Position numbers and translations under genes: made by a program
The notes under the pieces: model-generated
What the model was told of the DNA's origin: nothing
The model's input: the letters and a program-made list of their open reading frames with translations, nothing else
Database searches by the model: none
Shown here: positions 1 through 5,638 of the stretch, in pieces
Layout of the letters: the number at the start of each line of letters is the position of its first letter
Position numbering within the stretch: position 1 is the first letter of the stretch
DNA from: an uncultured Erysipelotrichaceae bacterium
GTDB lineage: Bacteria > Bacillota_I > Bacilli_A > Erysipelotrichales > Erysipelotrichaceae
DNA: 8,804 bases
Assembly (NCBI GenBank): GCA_944326175.1
Contig: CALVCY010000083.1
Location: forward strand, 1-8,804
Direction of reading: 5' to 3'

Positions 1-570
1 GACAATATTTTCTATGGCAATAAATTCGGATCCATGCTGCGCAATGTGGTTGCCAATAACAACGGGGCGACCGTCTTTGGAAAGTATGTTTCTGATCCAT
101 GTCGGTTCGGCATTGCGGAAATCGATGATAACGGGACCGTTCTTTCGCTTGAAGAAAAACCGGAACATCCGAAAAGCAACTATGCCGTGGTCGGGCTGTA
201 TTTTTATGACCACCATGTGGTCGAATATGCCAAATCGCTGAAGCCTTCACCCAGGGGCGAATTAGAAATCACAGACTTGAACCGAATCTATTTGCAAAAG
301 CAATCGTTGCGCTGTGAAGTGTTGGGACGAGGTCTGGCATGGCTAGATACCGGAACGATCGATTCGTTAGCACAAGCCGGTGAATACGTTAAGATGATCG
401 ACCAGGTCCAAGGCATTAAAATTTCGGTTCCAGAAGAGATTGCATATTATAACCATTGGATCGATGCACAACAGCTGATTAAATCGGCGGAAAGTTACGG
501 CAAATCGCCATATGGAACGCATTTAAGAAATGTTGCGTTGGGCAGTGTGAAAACCACGTATAATAAATAG
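1..570 (+). CDS. rfbA: Glucose-1-phosphate thymidylyltransferase, C-terminal part (5' end outside window)
   Basis: The enzyme joins glucose-1-phosphate and dTTP to give dTDP-glucose, the first step of dTDP-L-rhamnose and related deoxysugar synthesis in the cytoplasm. The reading frame is open from base 1 and starts inside the protein with DNIFYG, the conserved block that follows the nucleotide-binding half. About 189 residues remain of roughly 290. Further family blocks, numbered in this fragment, are LSLEEKP (about 48-54), SNYAVVGLYFYD (59-70), RGELEITDLNRIY (85-97) and AWLDTGT (113-119), followed by PEEIAY near the end. The match is continuous, with no frameshift. An ATG at 34 is internal and is not the start. 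The stop codon lies 2 bp before the next gene, so the two are surely co-transcribed. Identification is very secure; the missing N-terminus is a window effect. Confidence 0.95.
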   Translation, partial: DNIFYGNKFGSMLRNVVANNNGATVFGKYVSDPCRFGIAEIDDNGTVLSLEEKPEHPKSNYAVVGLYFYDHHVVEYAKSLKPSPRGELEITDLNRIYLQKQSLRCEVLGRGLAWLDTGTIDSLAQAGEYVKMIDQVQGIKISVPEEIAYYNHWIDAQQLIKSAESYGKSPYGTHLRNVALGSVKTTYNK

Positions 571-572
571 GC

Positions 573-1466
573 ATGAAAATCATATTTCTTGGATGTGGTT
601 ATCTGCGCCACAATCTTTCCCGCTATTTTACGGATTGGCAATTGAAAGTCTGGGGGCTGGATTCCCCATACAGCTTCATTGACGAATTCGAAGCGGTGGA
701 TGTGTTTGCATTAAAGCCATCGCAACTGGCAGATATCCATGATGCGGTAGTGGTGGATACTTTATCTTTATTTCCGTTTAATTTTCAAACGGATGATGAA
801 CCTTTGTTTTTAAATGATTTCGTCAATCGATATCAATGTCTTTATGCCGATTTCATGCATGCCGGTATTCGCCAGTATATCTATCTGTCCAGTGGTGGAA
901 CAGTCTATGGCAACTGCACGATCCCCTGTCGCGAAGACTTCCCGTTAAACGGGTATGGATTGAATGTTTATTCCACCAGTAAAGTGATTCTGGAAAAGGT
1001 GATCGCTCAAAGTGGGATGCCCTATACCATATTGCGGTTGTCTAATCCATATGGTGGTTATCAACTGACTAATCGGAAGCAGGGAGTGATTCCAGTACTC
1101 ATTGAATCGGCGTTGTTCCAAAAGACGTTCCAATGCTGGAATACATTGGAAAGCAAGCGGGATTATATTTATATCGCCGATGTGGCCAAAGCCATGCGGT
1201 TGATCATTGAACATCATCTGGTTGATGATATTTATAATGTGGGGGAAGGTAGAAGCAGTACGTTGGGTACCATTATTGATATGGTCCAGACCATCACCCA
1301 TCGAACGATCCCAATGGAAATCAATATTCAAAATGAAGGGATCGTGACCGATTCTTTGTTGGATATTACCAAGTTGCATCAGGCATGTGGCTTTGTGGCG
1401 GATATTGATCTGTTTACGGGGATCGGTTATGAAGTGGAACGAATCAAAAAGGAGAACAAACGATGA
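573..1466 (+). CDS. Extended SDR-family NAD-dependent epimerase/dehydratase, substrate unknown
   Basis: A 297-residue nucleotide-sugar SDR. Visible features are an N-terminal Rossmann strand and glycine loop (MKIIFLGCGYLRHN), an acidic residue D30 after the second strand, the active-site strand YLSSGGTVYG (104-113), the catalytic YxxxK as YSTSK (Y133, K137), RLSNPYGGYQ (155-164) and the extended-SDR block RDYIYIADVAKA (196-206). The glycine loop is degenerate: it reads GxGxxR, with R12 where the last glycine normally sits. The catalytic Tyr, Lys and Ser/Thr positions are intact, so an active enzyme is likely. It lies 2 bp after rfbA and overlaps rfbB by 4 bp (ATGA). I see no convincing Shine-Dalgarno site before ATG 573, so translation may depend on ribosomes leaving rfbA. 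Context suggests work on dTDP- or UDP-sugars, for example a 4-epimerase or 4-ketoreductase for cell-surface glycans. The exact reaction cannot be read from the sequence. Confidence 0.85.
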   Translation: MKIIFLGCGYLRHNLSRYFTDWQLKVWGLDSPYSFIDEFEAVDVFALKPSQLADIHDAVVVDTLSLFPFNFQTDDEPLFLNDFVNRYQCLYADFMHAGIRQYIYLSSGGTVYGNCTIPCREDFPLNGYGLNVYSTSKVILEKVIAQSGMPYTILRLSNPYGGYQLTNRKQGVIPVLIESALFQKTFQCWNTLESKRDYIYIADVAKAMRLIIEHHLVDDIYNVGEGRSSTLGTIIDMVQTITHRTIPMEINIQNEGIVTDSLLDITKLHQACGFVADIDLFTGIGYEVERIKKENKR

Positions 1467-2485
1467 AAATCTGTATTACCGGTGCTGCCGGATTTATTGG
1501 AGGCAACTTTGCCCACTATTGGTTCAACCATTATCCCAATGATCAAATCATTGCCGTGGATGCACTGACGTATGCCGGGAATCTGGCTACATTGAAACCA
1601 TTGATGGATCAAGCTAATTTTACATTTGTCAAAGCAGATATTACCGATGGTTCAACCATGGACCATCTGTTTGAACAATATCACTTTGATGTGGTCGTCA
1701 ATTTTGCTGCAGAAACCCATGTCGACCGTTCCGTGGTCGATCCGGCAGTGTTTTTAAAGACCAACATCCTGGGCGTACAGGTATTGATGGATCTATGCCG
1801 CAAATATGATGTCAAACGGTTCCATCAGGTATCGACCGATGAAGTATATGGGGATCTGCCATTGGATCGACCGGATCTTTTGTTTACGGAGTCCACACCG
1901 CTACATACCTCCAGTCCATACTCGGCCTCCAAAGCCAGTGCCGACTTATTGGTCAATGCTTACGTTCGTACGTATGGATTGAAAGCGACCATTTCAAGAT
2001 GTTCCAATAACTATGGTCCTTACCAATTCCCGGAAAAATTGATCCCGTTGATGATCCAACGGGCATTGAATGATGAATCATTACCCGTATACGGCCAAGG
2101 GACCAACGTACGGGATTGGTTGCATGTTTATGACCACTGCAGTGCCATTGATCTGATCATCCATAACGGTAAAGAGGGTGAAGTTTATAACATCGGCGGA
2201 CACAATGAACGGAACAATCTGGAAGTGGTCAAAACCATATTGAAACAATTGGGTAAAGATGAATCTTTGATCCATTTTGTCAAAGATCGTCCCGGACATG
2301 ATCTGCGTTATGCCATCGATCCAACCAAAATGGAGAAAGAATTGGGTTGGAAACCGGTCTATACGTTCGATAAAGGTATCAAAGAAACCATTGATTGGTA
2401 CTTGTCCAATAAAGACTGGTGGGAACCCATCGTCAATGGTGATTACCAGCACTATTACGAAACGATGTACAAAGATCGCCAATAA
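1463..2485 (+). CDS. rfbB: dTDP-glucose 4,6-dehydratase
   Basis: A 340-residue extended SDR that converts dTDP-glucose to dTDP-4-keto-6-deoxyglucose with bound NAD+. It has an intact glycine motif GAAGFIGG (7-14), D33 of AVDALTYAGN for the NAD ribose, FAAETHVDRS (81-90), the dehydratase-specific triad T125-D126-E127 in VSTDEVYG, the catalytic YSASK (Y153, K157), SNNYGPYQFPEKLIP (181-195) and a NVRDWLHVYDH-type block. Length and motifs fit the family throughout. The start ATG overlaps the stop of the preceding SDR gene in an ATGA junction, with AAGGAG at 1449-1454 eight bases upstream. It is the last gene of the block and a hairpin terminator follows within 10 bp. No rfbC or rfbD is in the window; they may lie upstream or elsewhere. 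Two copies of the iterated palindrome lie inside this gene, in different codon frames. Confidence 0.96.
   Translation: MKICITGAAGFIGGNFAHYWFNHYPNDQIIAVDALTYAGNLATLKPLMDQANFTFVKADITDGSTMDHLFEQYHFDVVVNFAAETHVDRSVVDPAVFLKTNILGVQVLMDLCRKYDVKRFHQVSTDEVYGDLPLDRPDLLFTESTPLHTSSPYSASKASADLLVNAYVRTYGLKATISRCSNNYGPYQFPEKLIPLMIQRALNDESLPVYGQGTNVRDWLHVYDHCSAIDLIIHNGKEGEVYNIGGHNERNNLEVVKTILKQLGKDESLIHFVKDRPGHDLRYAIDPTKMEKELGWKPVYTFDKGIKETIDWYLSNKDWWEPIVNGDYQHYYETMYKDRQ
1520..1530. repeat. Iterated palindrome inside rfbB, first copy
   Basis: Exact TGGTTCAACCA, read as TGG TTC AAC CA(T) (W-F-N-H), in the third possible codon frame. Confidence 0.7.
1647..1659. repeat. Iterated palindrome inside rfbB, second copy
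   Basis: ATGGTTCAACCAT, with exact core TGGTTCAACCA at 1648-1658, read as GGT TCA ACC (G-S-T), so in another frame from the copy 128 bp upstream in the same gene. Confidence 0.7.
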
Positions 2486-2493
2486 AAAAATCG

Positions 2494-2520
2494 AAAAGGA
2501 GCAATGCTCCTTTTTCTTTT
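2494..2520 (+). terminator. Rho-independent terminator after rfbB
   Basis: GGAGC (2498-2502) pairs with GCTCC (2506-2510) around a 3-base AAT loop. AAAA (2494-2497) pairs with TTTT (2511-2514), and a T-rich tail (TTTTTCTTTT) runs to 2520. It begins 8 bases after the rfbB stop, so it ends the sugar block and separates it from mgtE. Confidence 0.87.
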
Positions 2521-2524
2521 ATTC

Positions 2525-2539
2525 GATGGTTCAACCATC
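2525..2539. repeat. Iterated palindrome, intergenic copy (rfbB-mgtE)
   Basis: GATGGTTCAACCATC is a perfect 7-bp inverted repeat about a central C. It lies just after the rfbB terminator and is one of six identical TGGTTCAACCA 11-mers in the window. Confidence 0.8.
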
Positions 2540-2584
2540 ACAAACATTTAACAAAATTAAAGTCAAATCTTCCTTAAATCCATA

Positions 2585-2590
2585 TATAAT
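2585..2590 (+). promoter_or_regulatory. Probable -10 box of the mgtE leader promoter
   Basis: A consensus TATAAT lies in an AT-rich stretch after the rfb terminator. The bases 16-18 upstream (GTCAAA region, 2561-2568) are a poor -35 match; TTAACA at 2548-2553 is a good -35 hexamer but too far away. Transcription would begin near 2597, leaving only a few bases before the leader ribosome site. The box is clear, its use is inferred. Confidence 0.5.
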
Positions 2591-2600
2591 TTTCACGGTC

Positions 2601-2613
2601 AAAGGAGGTGATC
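2601..2613 (+). promoter_or_regulatory. Exceptionally strong Shine-Dalgarno site of the leader ORF
   Basis: AAAGGAGGTGATC is complementary over 13 bases to the usual 3' tail of bacterial 16S rRNA (GATCACCTCCTTT). Its GGAGG core ends 7 bases before ATG 2616. No other gene in the window has so long a match, and this one drives a 26-codon ORF, which supports real and heavy translation of that ORF. Confidence 0.8.
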
Positions 2614-2615
2614 GT

Positions 2616-2696
2616 ATGGAAGGCGGACATAGTAGTGCGTTGGAACCTTGTGCGTGTTTCATACGCACTTTCGAATTCGTTTCAACGCTTCTTTAA
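2616..2696 (+). CDS. Putative 26-residue leader peptide upstream of mgtE
   Basis: A short ORF starts at ATG 2616 and stops at TAA 2694-2696. The peptide begins MEGGHSSALEPCACF and ends in VSTLL. I recognise no family. It has two Cys (12, 14), one Pro (11) after an acidic residue, and a hydrophobic C-terminal half, but no clear signal peptide or membrane helix. The best evidence that it is translated is its 13-base Shine-Dalgarno match. It ends 34 bp before mgtE, in a different frame. The ORF body folds into a nested RNA stem (see the leader structure entry), so its likely job is regulatory: ribosome position on it would decide which RNA pairing forms. Acidic and proline residues early in a leader recall Mg2+-sensitive leader peptides such as those of Salmonella mgt genes, but that is analogy only. 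It could also be a chance ORF behind a strong site. Confidence 0.62.
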   Translation: MEGGHSSALEPCACFIRTFEFVSTLL

Positions 2697-2725
2697 TTCA
2701 ACCATTCAATGAAAGAGAGGAAGCG
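2637..2725 (+). promoter_or_regulatory. Candidate mgtE attenuator: two mutually exclusive RNA pairings
   Basis: Pairing A: GCGTTGGAA (2637-2645) with TTTCAACGC (2680-2688), 9 pairs including one G-U. It encloses a hairpin of GTGCGTGT (2650-2657) with ATACGCAC (2661-2668) around a 3-base loop. Pairing B: CGCTTCTTT (2686-2694) with GAGGAAGCG (2717-2725), 9 pairs including two G-U, which would bury the GAGAGG ribosome site of mgtE. A and B share 2686-2688 and cannot both be complete. GTGCGT also occurs a second time at 2635-2640, giving another partner for ACGCAC (2663-2668). A ribosome held inside the leader ORF would break A and free the strand for B; one ending at the stop codon would cover the B strand. 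The pairings are seen in the sequence; the switch is inferred. Confidence 0.5.
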
Positions 2726-2730
2726 AAACC

Positions 2731-4062
2731 ATGAAAGAAAAAATCATCGCATTCATTGCCAACAAGCAATTTGCTCAACTCAAAGGCTACCTGCAGGCCC
2801 TCAATCAGGCCGACCTTTCCGAAATCATCGATGAACTTCCACCGGAAGATGGGGCATTGGTTTTTCGGCTTTTGGACAAAGATGAAGCGGCGGATGTTTT
2901 CAGCCGCATGGAAAGCGAAACCCAGGAAAAACTGATCAACATCTTAAAAGATAATGAACTTAAGGATATCATCAACAATCTGTATGCCGATGATGCCGCT
3001 GATCTGATCAGTGAAATGCCGGCAATCATGGTCAAAAAGATATTGGCCAACATCGATCCACAACAGCGCAAAGATATCAATGAATTGCTCAAATACCCGG
3101 AAGATTCTGCCGGAAGCATCATGACGACCGAATTTGTGGATCTGAAAATGGATATGACGGTCAAAGAGAGCTTTGAGCGTATCCGTAAAGTCGGCCGGGA
3201 TACCGAAACCATTTATACCTGTTATGTCATCGATAATGCACGTCATCTGATGGGTGTGGTCACGGTCAAAGATTTATTGTTGAGTCAATATGAAGACAAG
3301 ATCGCTGACATCATGGAAACCACCGTGATCAAACTGCATACTCTGGATGATCAGGAAGATGTGGCCAAAACATTTGATAAATATGATTTTCTGGCAATGC
3401 CGGTGGTGGATCAGGAAGAACGATTGGTCGGGATCATCACGATCGATGATGTCATCGATGTCATGCATGAAGAAACTGCGGAAGACTTCGAGTTGATGGG
3501 TGGTTTGCAACCAAACGAAGATTCGTATCTGAAAAGCAGTGTGTGGGATCTGGCCAAACACCGGATTTTATGGTTGTTATTCTTGATGTTATCTGCAACA
3601 TTTACTGGCGCGATTTTGACGCATTATGAAGAAGCCTTCTCAGCGATCCCACTATTGGTTTCCTTTATCCCGATGTTGATGGATACTGGTGGAAACAGTG
3701 GATCTCAAGCATCGACACTGATCATTCGTGGTCTGGCCACGGGAGAGATCGAAACACGGGATGTATTAAAGTGTTGGTGGAAAGAGATCAGGGTGGCATT
3801 GATCTGTGGTGTGATCCTGGGTGTGGTCAATGGGATCCGCATTGCCATCCAGTATCAAAATATTGCTGTGGCGGTGGTCATTGGTCTAACCATTCTTTTA
3901 GTGGTATTGATCGCCAAGTCATTGGGTTGTCTGTTACCCATGGCGGCCAAGAAGTTAGGATTGGATCCGGCATTGATGGCTTCACCATTGATCACAACCA
4001 TCGTGGATGCATTGTCGTTATTGATTTACTTCAACATTGCGGTATTTATCATGCATATATAG
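2731..4062 (+). CDS. mgtE: Magnesium transporter MgtE
   Basis: A 443-residue Mg2+-selective channel of the inner membrane. Residues about 20-122 form the acidic helical MgtE N domain with short repeats such as LPPED and ADDAADLISEMP. Two CBS domains follow (about 127-187 and 190-248; MPVVDQEERLVGIITIDDV is the end of the second), then a connecting plug helix (about 250-275). The membrane part (about 277-441) shows five hydrophobic segments and the signature P314-x-L-M-D318-T-G-G-N322-S-G-S-Q, whose Asp is the family's ion-binding residue. Known members close the pore when Mg2+ binds the N and CBS domains, so the protein senses Mg2+ itself. The start ATG follows GAGAGG (2715-2720) at 10 bases. 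It is a single-gene unit, flanked by terminators, with an unusual translated leader. Length is normal for the family and no defect is visible. Confidence 0.96.
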   Translation: MKEKIIAFIANKQFAQLKGYLQALNQADLSEIIDELPPEDGALVFRLLDKDEAADVFSRMESETQEKLINILKDNELKDIINNLYADDAADLISEMPAIMVKKILANIDPQQRKDINELLKYPEDSAGSIMTTEFVDLKMDMTVKESFERIRKVGRDTETIYTCYVIDNARHLMGVVTVKDLLLSQYEDKIADIMETTVIKLHTLDDQEDVAKTFDKYDFLAMPVVDQEERLVGIITIDDVIDVMHEETAEDFELMGGLQPNEDSYLKSSVWDLAKHRILWLLFLMLSATFTGAILTHYEEAFSAIPLLVSFIPMLMDTGGNSGSQASTLIIRGLATGEIETRDVLKCWWKEIRVALICGVILGVVNGIRIAIQYQNIAVAVVIGLTILLVVLIAKSLGCLLPMAAKKLGLDPALMASPLITTIVDALSLLIYFNIAVFIMHI

Positions 4063-4063
4063 T

Positions 4064-4076
4064 ATGGTCGAACCAT
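4064..4076. repeat. Iterated palindrome, intergenic copy after mgtE
   Basis: ATGGTCGAACCAT starts 2 bp after the mgtE stop. Its ATGGT and ACCAT arms are perfect with a 3-base spacer. It is the exact reverse complement of the core at 7965-7977 in nadE. Confidence 0.75.
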
Positions 4077-4079
4077 TTC

Positions 4080-4111
4080 AATCAAGAACGGTCTATCCGT
4101 TCTTGATTTTT
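4080..4111 (+). terminator. Rho-independent terminator after mgtE
   Basis: AATCAAGAACGG (4080-4091) pairs perfectly over 12 bp with CCGTTCTTGATT (4097-4108) around the loop TCTAT, followed by a run of T residues to 4111. It separates mgtE from the NAD operon. Confidence 0.93.
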
Positions 4112-4112
4112 G

Positions 4113-4156
4113 TTATATCTTGTATATTTTTTGATTAAAATAGAACAAGTAAAAGG
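4113..4156 (+). promoter_or_regulatory. Possible promoter and ribosome site of the NAD operon
   Basis: TAAAAT at 4136-4141 is a five-of-six -10 match in an AT-rich stretch. The -35 region 17 bases upstream (TTATAT, 4113-4118) is weak. AAAAGG at 4151-4156 lies 6 bases before pncB ATG 4163 and is the likely ribosome site. A promoter is needed here because a strong terminator ends at 4111. I see no clear operator for a known NAD regulator. Confidence 0.4.
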
Positions 4157-4162
4157 TTAAAA

Positions 4163-5638
4163 ATGGTGAAACCAATGCATAAACTTCAATCTGATTCCCG
4201 TAATCTGTCGATGATCATGGATTTTTATGAAATGACCATGTCCAATGGTTACTTCAATGCAAATCTTCAAGATCAGGTCGCTGTCTTTGATTTATTTTTC
4301 AGAACCAATCCCGATGAAGCGGGATTCAGTATCTTTGCCGGTCTGCAGCAGATCGTCGATTACGTGTTGAATCTACATTTTGATGATGCGGATATTGATT
4401 ATCTGAGAAGTCAGCATTGTTTTTCAGATTCGTTTCTGGAATATCTGCGATCATTCCGGTTCAAAGGGGATATCTATGCCGTGGCGGAAGGCACGGTCAT
4501 CTATCCCAATGAACCGGTCATTACTGTGGTCGCACCACTCATCGATGCCCAATTGGTTGAAACCATGATGTTATTGATCATGAACCACCAAACCTTGATT
4601 GCCACCAAAGCCAACCGAATCGTTCGTGCTGCCCAAGGCCGAGCGGTATCCGATTTTGGTGCACGGCGTGCGCACAATGGGGATGCGGCGGTTTATGGTG
4701 CCCGTGCGGCCTATATCGGCGGGGTGAATTCCACCGCCACTGTATTGGCCGGACAGATGTTCGATATCCCAGTTTCCGGCACGATGGCCCATTCCTGGGT
4801 GATGGTGTTTGAAGATGAGTTTGCGGCATTCCGTCAATATGCGCTGACGTATCCGGATAATACCGTGCTTTTAGTGGATACCTATGATGTATTGCATTCC
4901 GGTGTCCCCAATGCGATCCGTGTGGCCAAAGAAGTATTGGAGCCGATGGGTAAACGCCTTAAAGGGATCCGCTTAGACAGTGGCGACTTGGCTTACCTAA
5001 GCAAAAAATGCCGCAAGATGCTGGATGCGGCCGGCTTAGAGGATTGTATGATCGTGGTATCGAATTCCTTGGATGAATTTTCCATTGAATCGTTGTTCAA
5101 CCAAGGTGCTAGAATCGATTCGTTTGGAGTCGGTGAACGGTTGATCACATCCAAAAGCCATCCGGTATTCGGTGGAGTGTATAAAAATGTGGCCATCGTC
5201 AAAGATGGTGTGATGATCCCCAAGATCAAAATCAGTGAAAACGTGGAAAAGATCACCAATCCTGGATTCAAACAAGTCTGGCGCATTTATGATGAATTCG
5301 GCAAAGCGGTCGCCGATATGCTGAGTTTGCATGAAGAAACCGTGGATCTTTCCAAACCATATCCATATATGGATCCAAAAAAGCCTTGGAAACATCGGGT
5401 ATTTGAAAATTGTACCGGTAAACCGTTGTTAACGAAAATCATCGATTCGGGGGAATTGGTTGCACCATTGCCATCGTTGAATGAGATCCGTAATTATGTC
5501 CGTCATCAGTTGGATCATGAGATTTGGGACGAAGAGCAGCGTTTCGTCAATCCGCATTTGCATTATTTGGACATGAGTCAAACCATGTATGATCTGAAGA
5601 TGAAATTATTGAGTGAATCGAGGCACCATGGCAGCTAA
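4163..5638 (+). CDS. pncB: Nicotinate phosphoribosyltransferase
   Basis: A 491-residue cytoplasmic enzyme that makes nicotinate mononucleotide from nicotinate and PRPP with ATP use, the entry step of the Preiss-Handler salvage route. Family blocks are FDLFFRTNPDEAGFSIFAG (42-60), the SDFGARRAHNGDAAVYGARA stretch (163-182), SGTMAHSW with H210 as the likely phosphorylated histidine, LDSGDLAYLS (271-280), VVSNSLDEF (298-306) and DSFGVGERLITSKSHPVFGGVYK (319-341). The length fits the long Bacillota-type PncB. ATG 4163 is chosen because AAAAGG lies 6 bases upstream; the next Met (residue 5) would sit 18 bases from it. The start codon lies inside a TGGTGAAACCA copy of the iterated palindrome. It is the first gene of the pncB-nadD-nadE run and overlaps nadD by 11 bp, which points to translational coupling. 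Confidence 0.96.
   Translation: MVKPMHKLQSDSRNLSMIMDFYEMTMSNGYFNANLQDQVAVFDLFFRTNPDEAGFSIFAGLQQIVDYVLNLHFDDADIDYLRSQHCFSDSFLEYLRSFRFKGDIYAVAEGTVIYPNEPVITVVAPLIDAQLVETMMLLIMNHQTLIATKANRIVRAAQGRAVSDFGARRAHNGDAAVYGARAAYIGGVNSTATVLAGQMFDIPVSGTMAHSWVMVFEDEFAAFRQYALTYPDNTVLLVDTYDVLHSGVPNAIRVAKEVLEPMGKRLKGIRLDSGDLAYLSKKCRKMLDAAGLEDCMIVVSNSLDEFSIESLFNQGARIDSFGVGERLITSKSHPVFGGVYKNVAIVKDGVMIPKIKISENVEKITNPGFKQVWRIYDEFGKAVADMLSLHEETVDLSKPYPYMDPKKPWKHRVFENCTGKPLLTKIIDSGELVAPLPSLNEIRNYVRHQLDHEIWDEEQRFVNPHLHYLDMSQTMYDLKMKLLSESRHHGS
4164..4174. repeat. Iterated palindrome variant over the pncB start codon
   Basis: TGGTGAAACCA has intact TGGT and ACCA arms with spacer GAA. It begins at the second base of the pncB ATG. 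A 4-bp stem is weak, so an RNA effect on initiation is uncertain. Confidence 0.5.
4553..4567. repeat. 15-mer in pncB, inverted copy of one in trpS
   Basis: TTGGTTGAAACCATG is the exact reverse complement of CATGGTTTCAACCAA at 8717-8731. Both are one-base-expanded forms of the iterated palindrome, with TGGTT and AACCA arms. Confidence 0.7.

Noticed and set aside
559..564. TATAAT box at the end of rfbA
   Set aside because: It overlaps the last codons of rfbA and leaves no room for a leader before ATG 573. It has no -35 partner and the genes are 2 bp apart.
945..1379. Antisense reading frames, the longest within the SDR gene and others within rfbB, mgtE, nadD and nadE
   Set aside because: Each lies opposite a well-supported gene, shows no recognisable domain, and has low-complexity composition typical of shadows.
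2277..2615. Long + strand reading frame running from inside rfbB into the mgtE leader
   Set aside because: Its first part is an out-of-frame shadow of rfbB and crosses the rfbB terminator. Only the last 26 codons, from ATG 2616, have a ribosome site.
2637..2700. Rho-independent terminator in the mgtE leader
   Set aside because: The stems are real, but the following CTTCTTTAATTC is not a proper U-tract, so translational control fits better.
2486..2730. M-box (Mg2+) riboswitch before mgtE
   Set aside because: I could not find the conserved M-box core segments, and the space from the likely transcript start to mgtE (about 135 bases) is filled by the short ORF and its stems. A covariance search would settle it.
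5613..5627. GTG start for nadD
   Set aside because: It adds five residues before the first strand with no better ribosome site than ATG 5628. It remains possible but is less likely.
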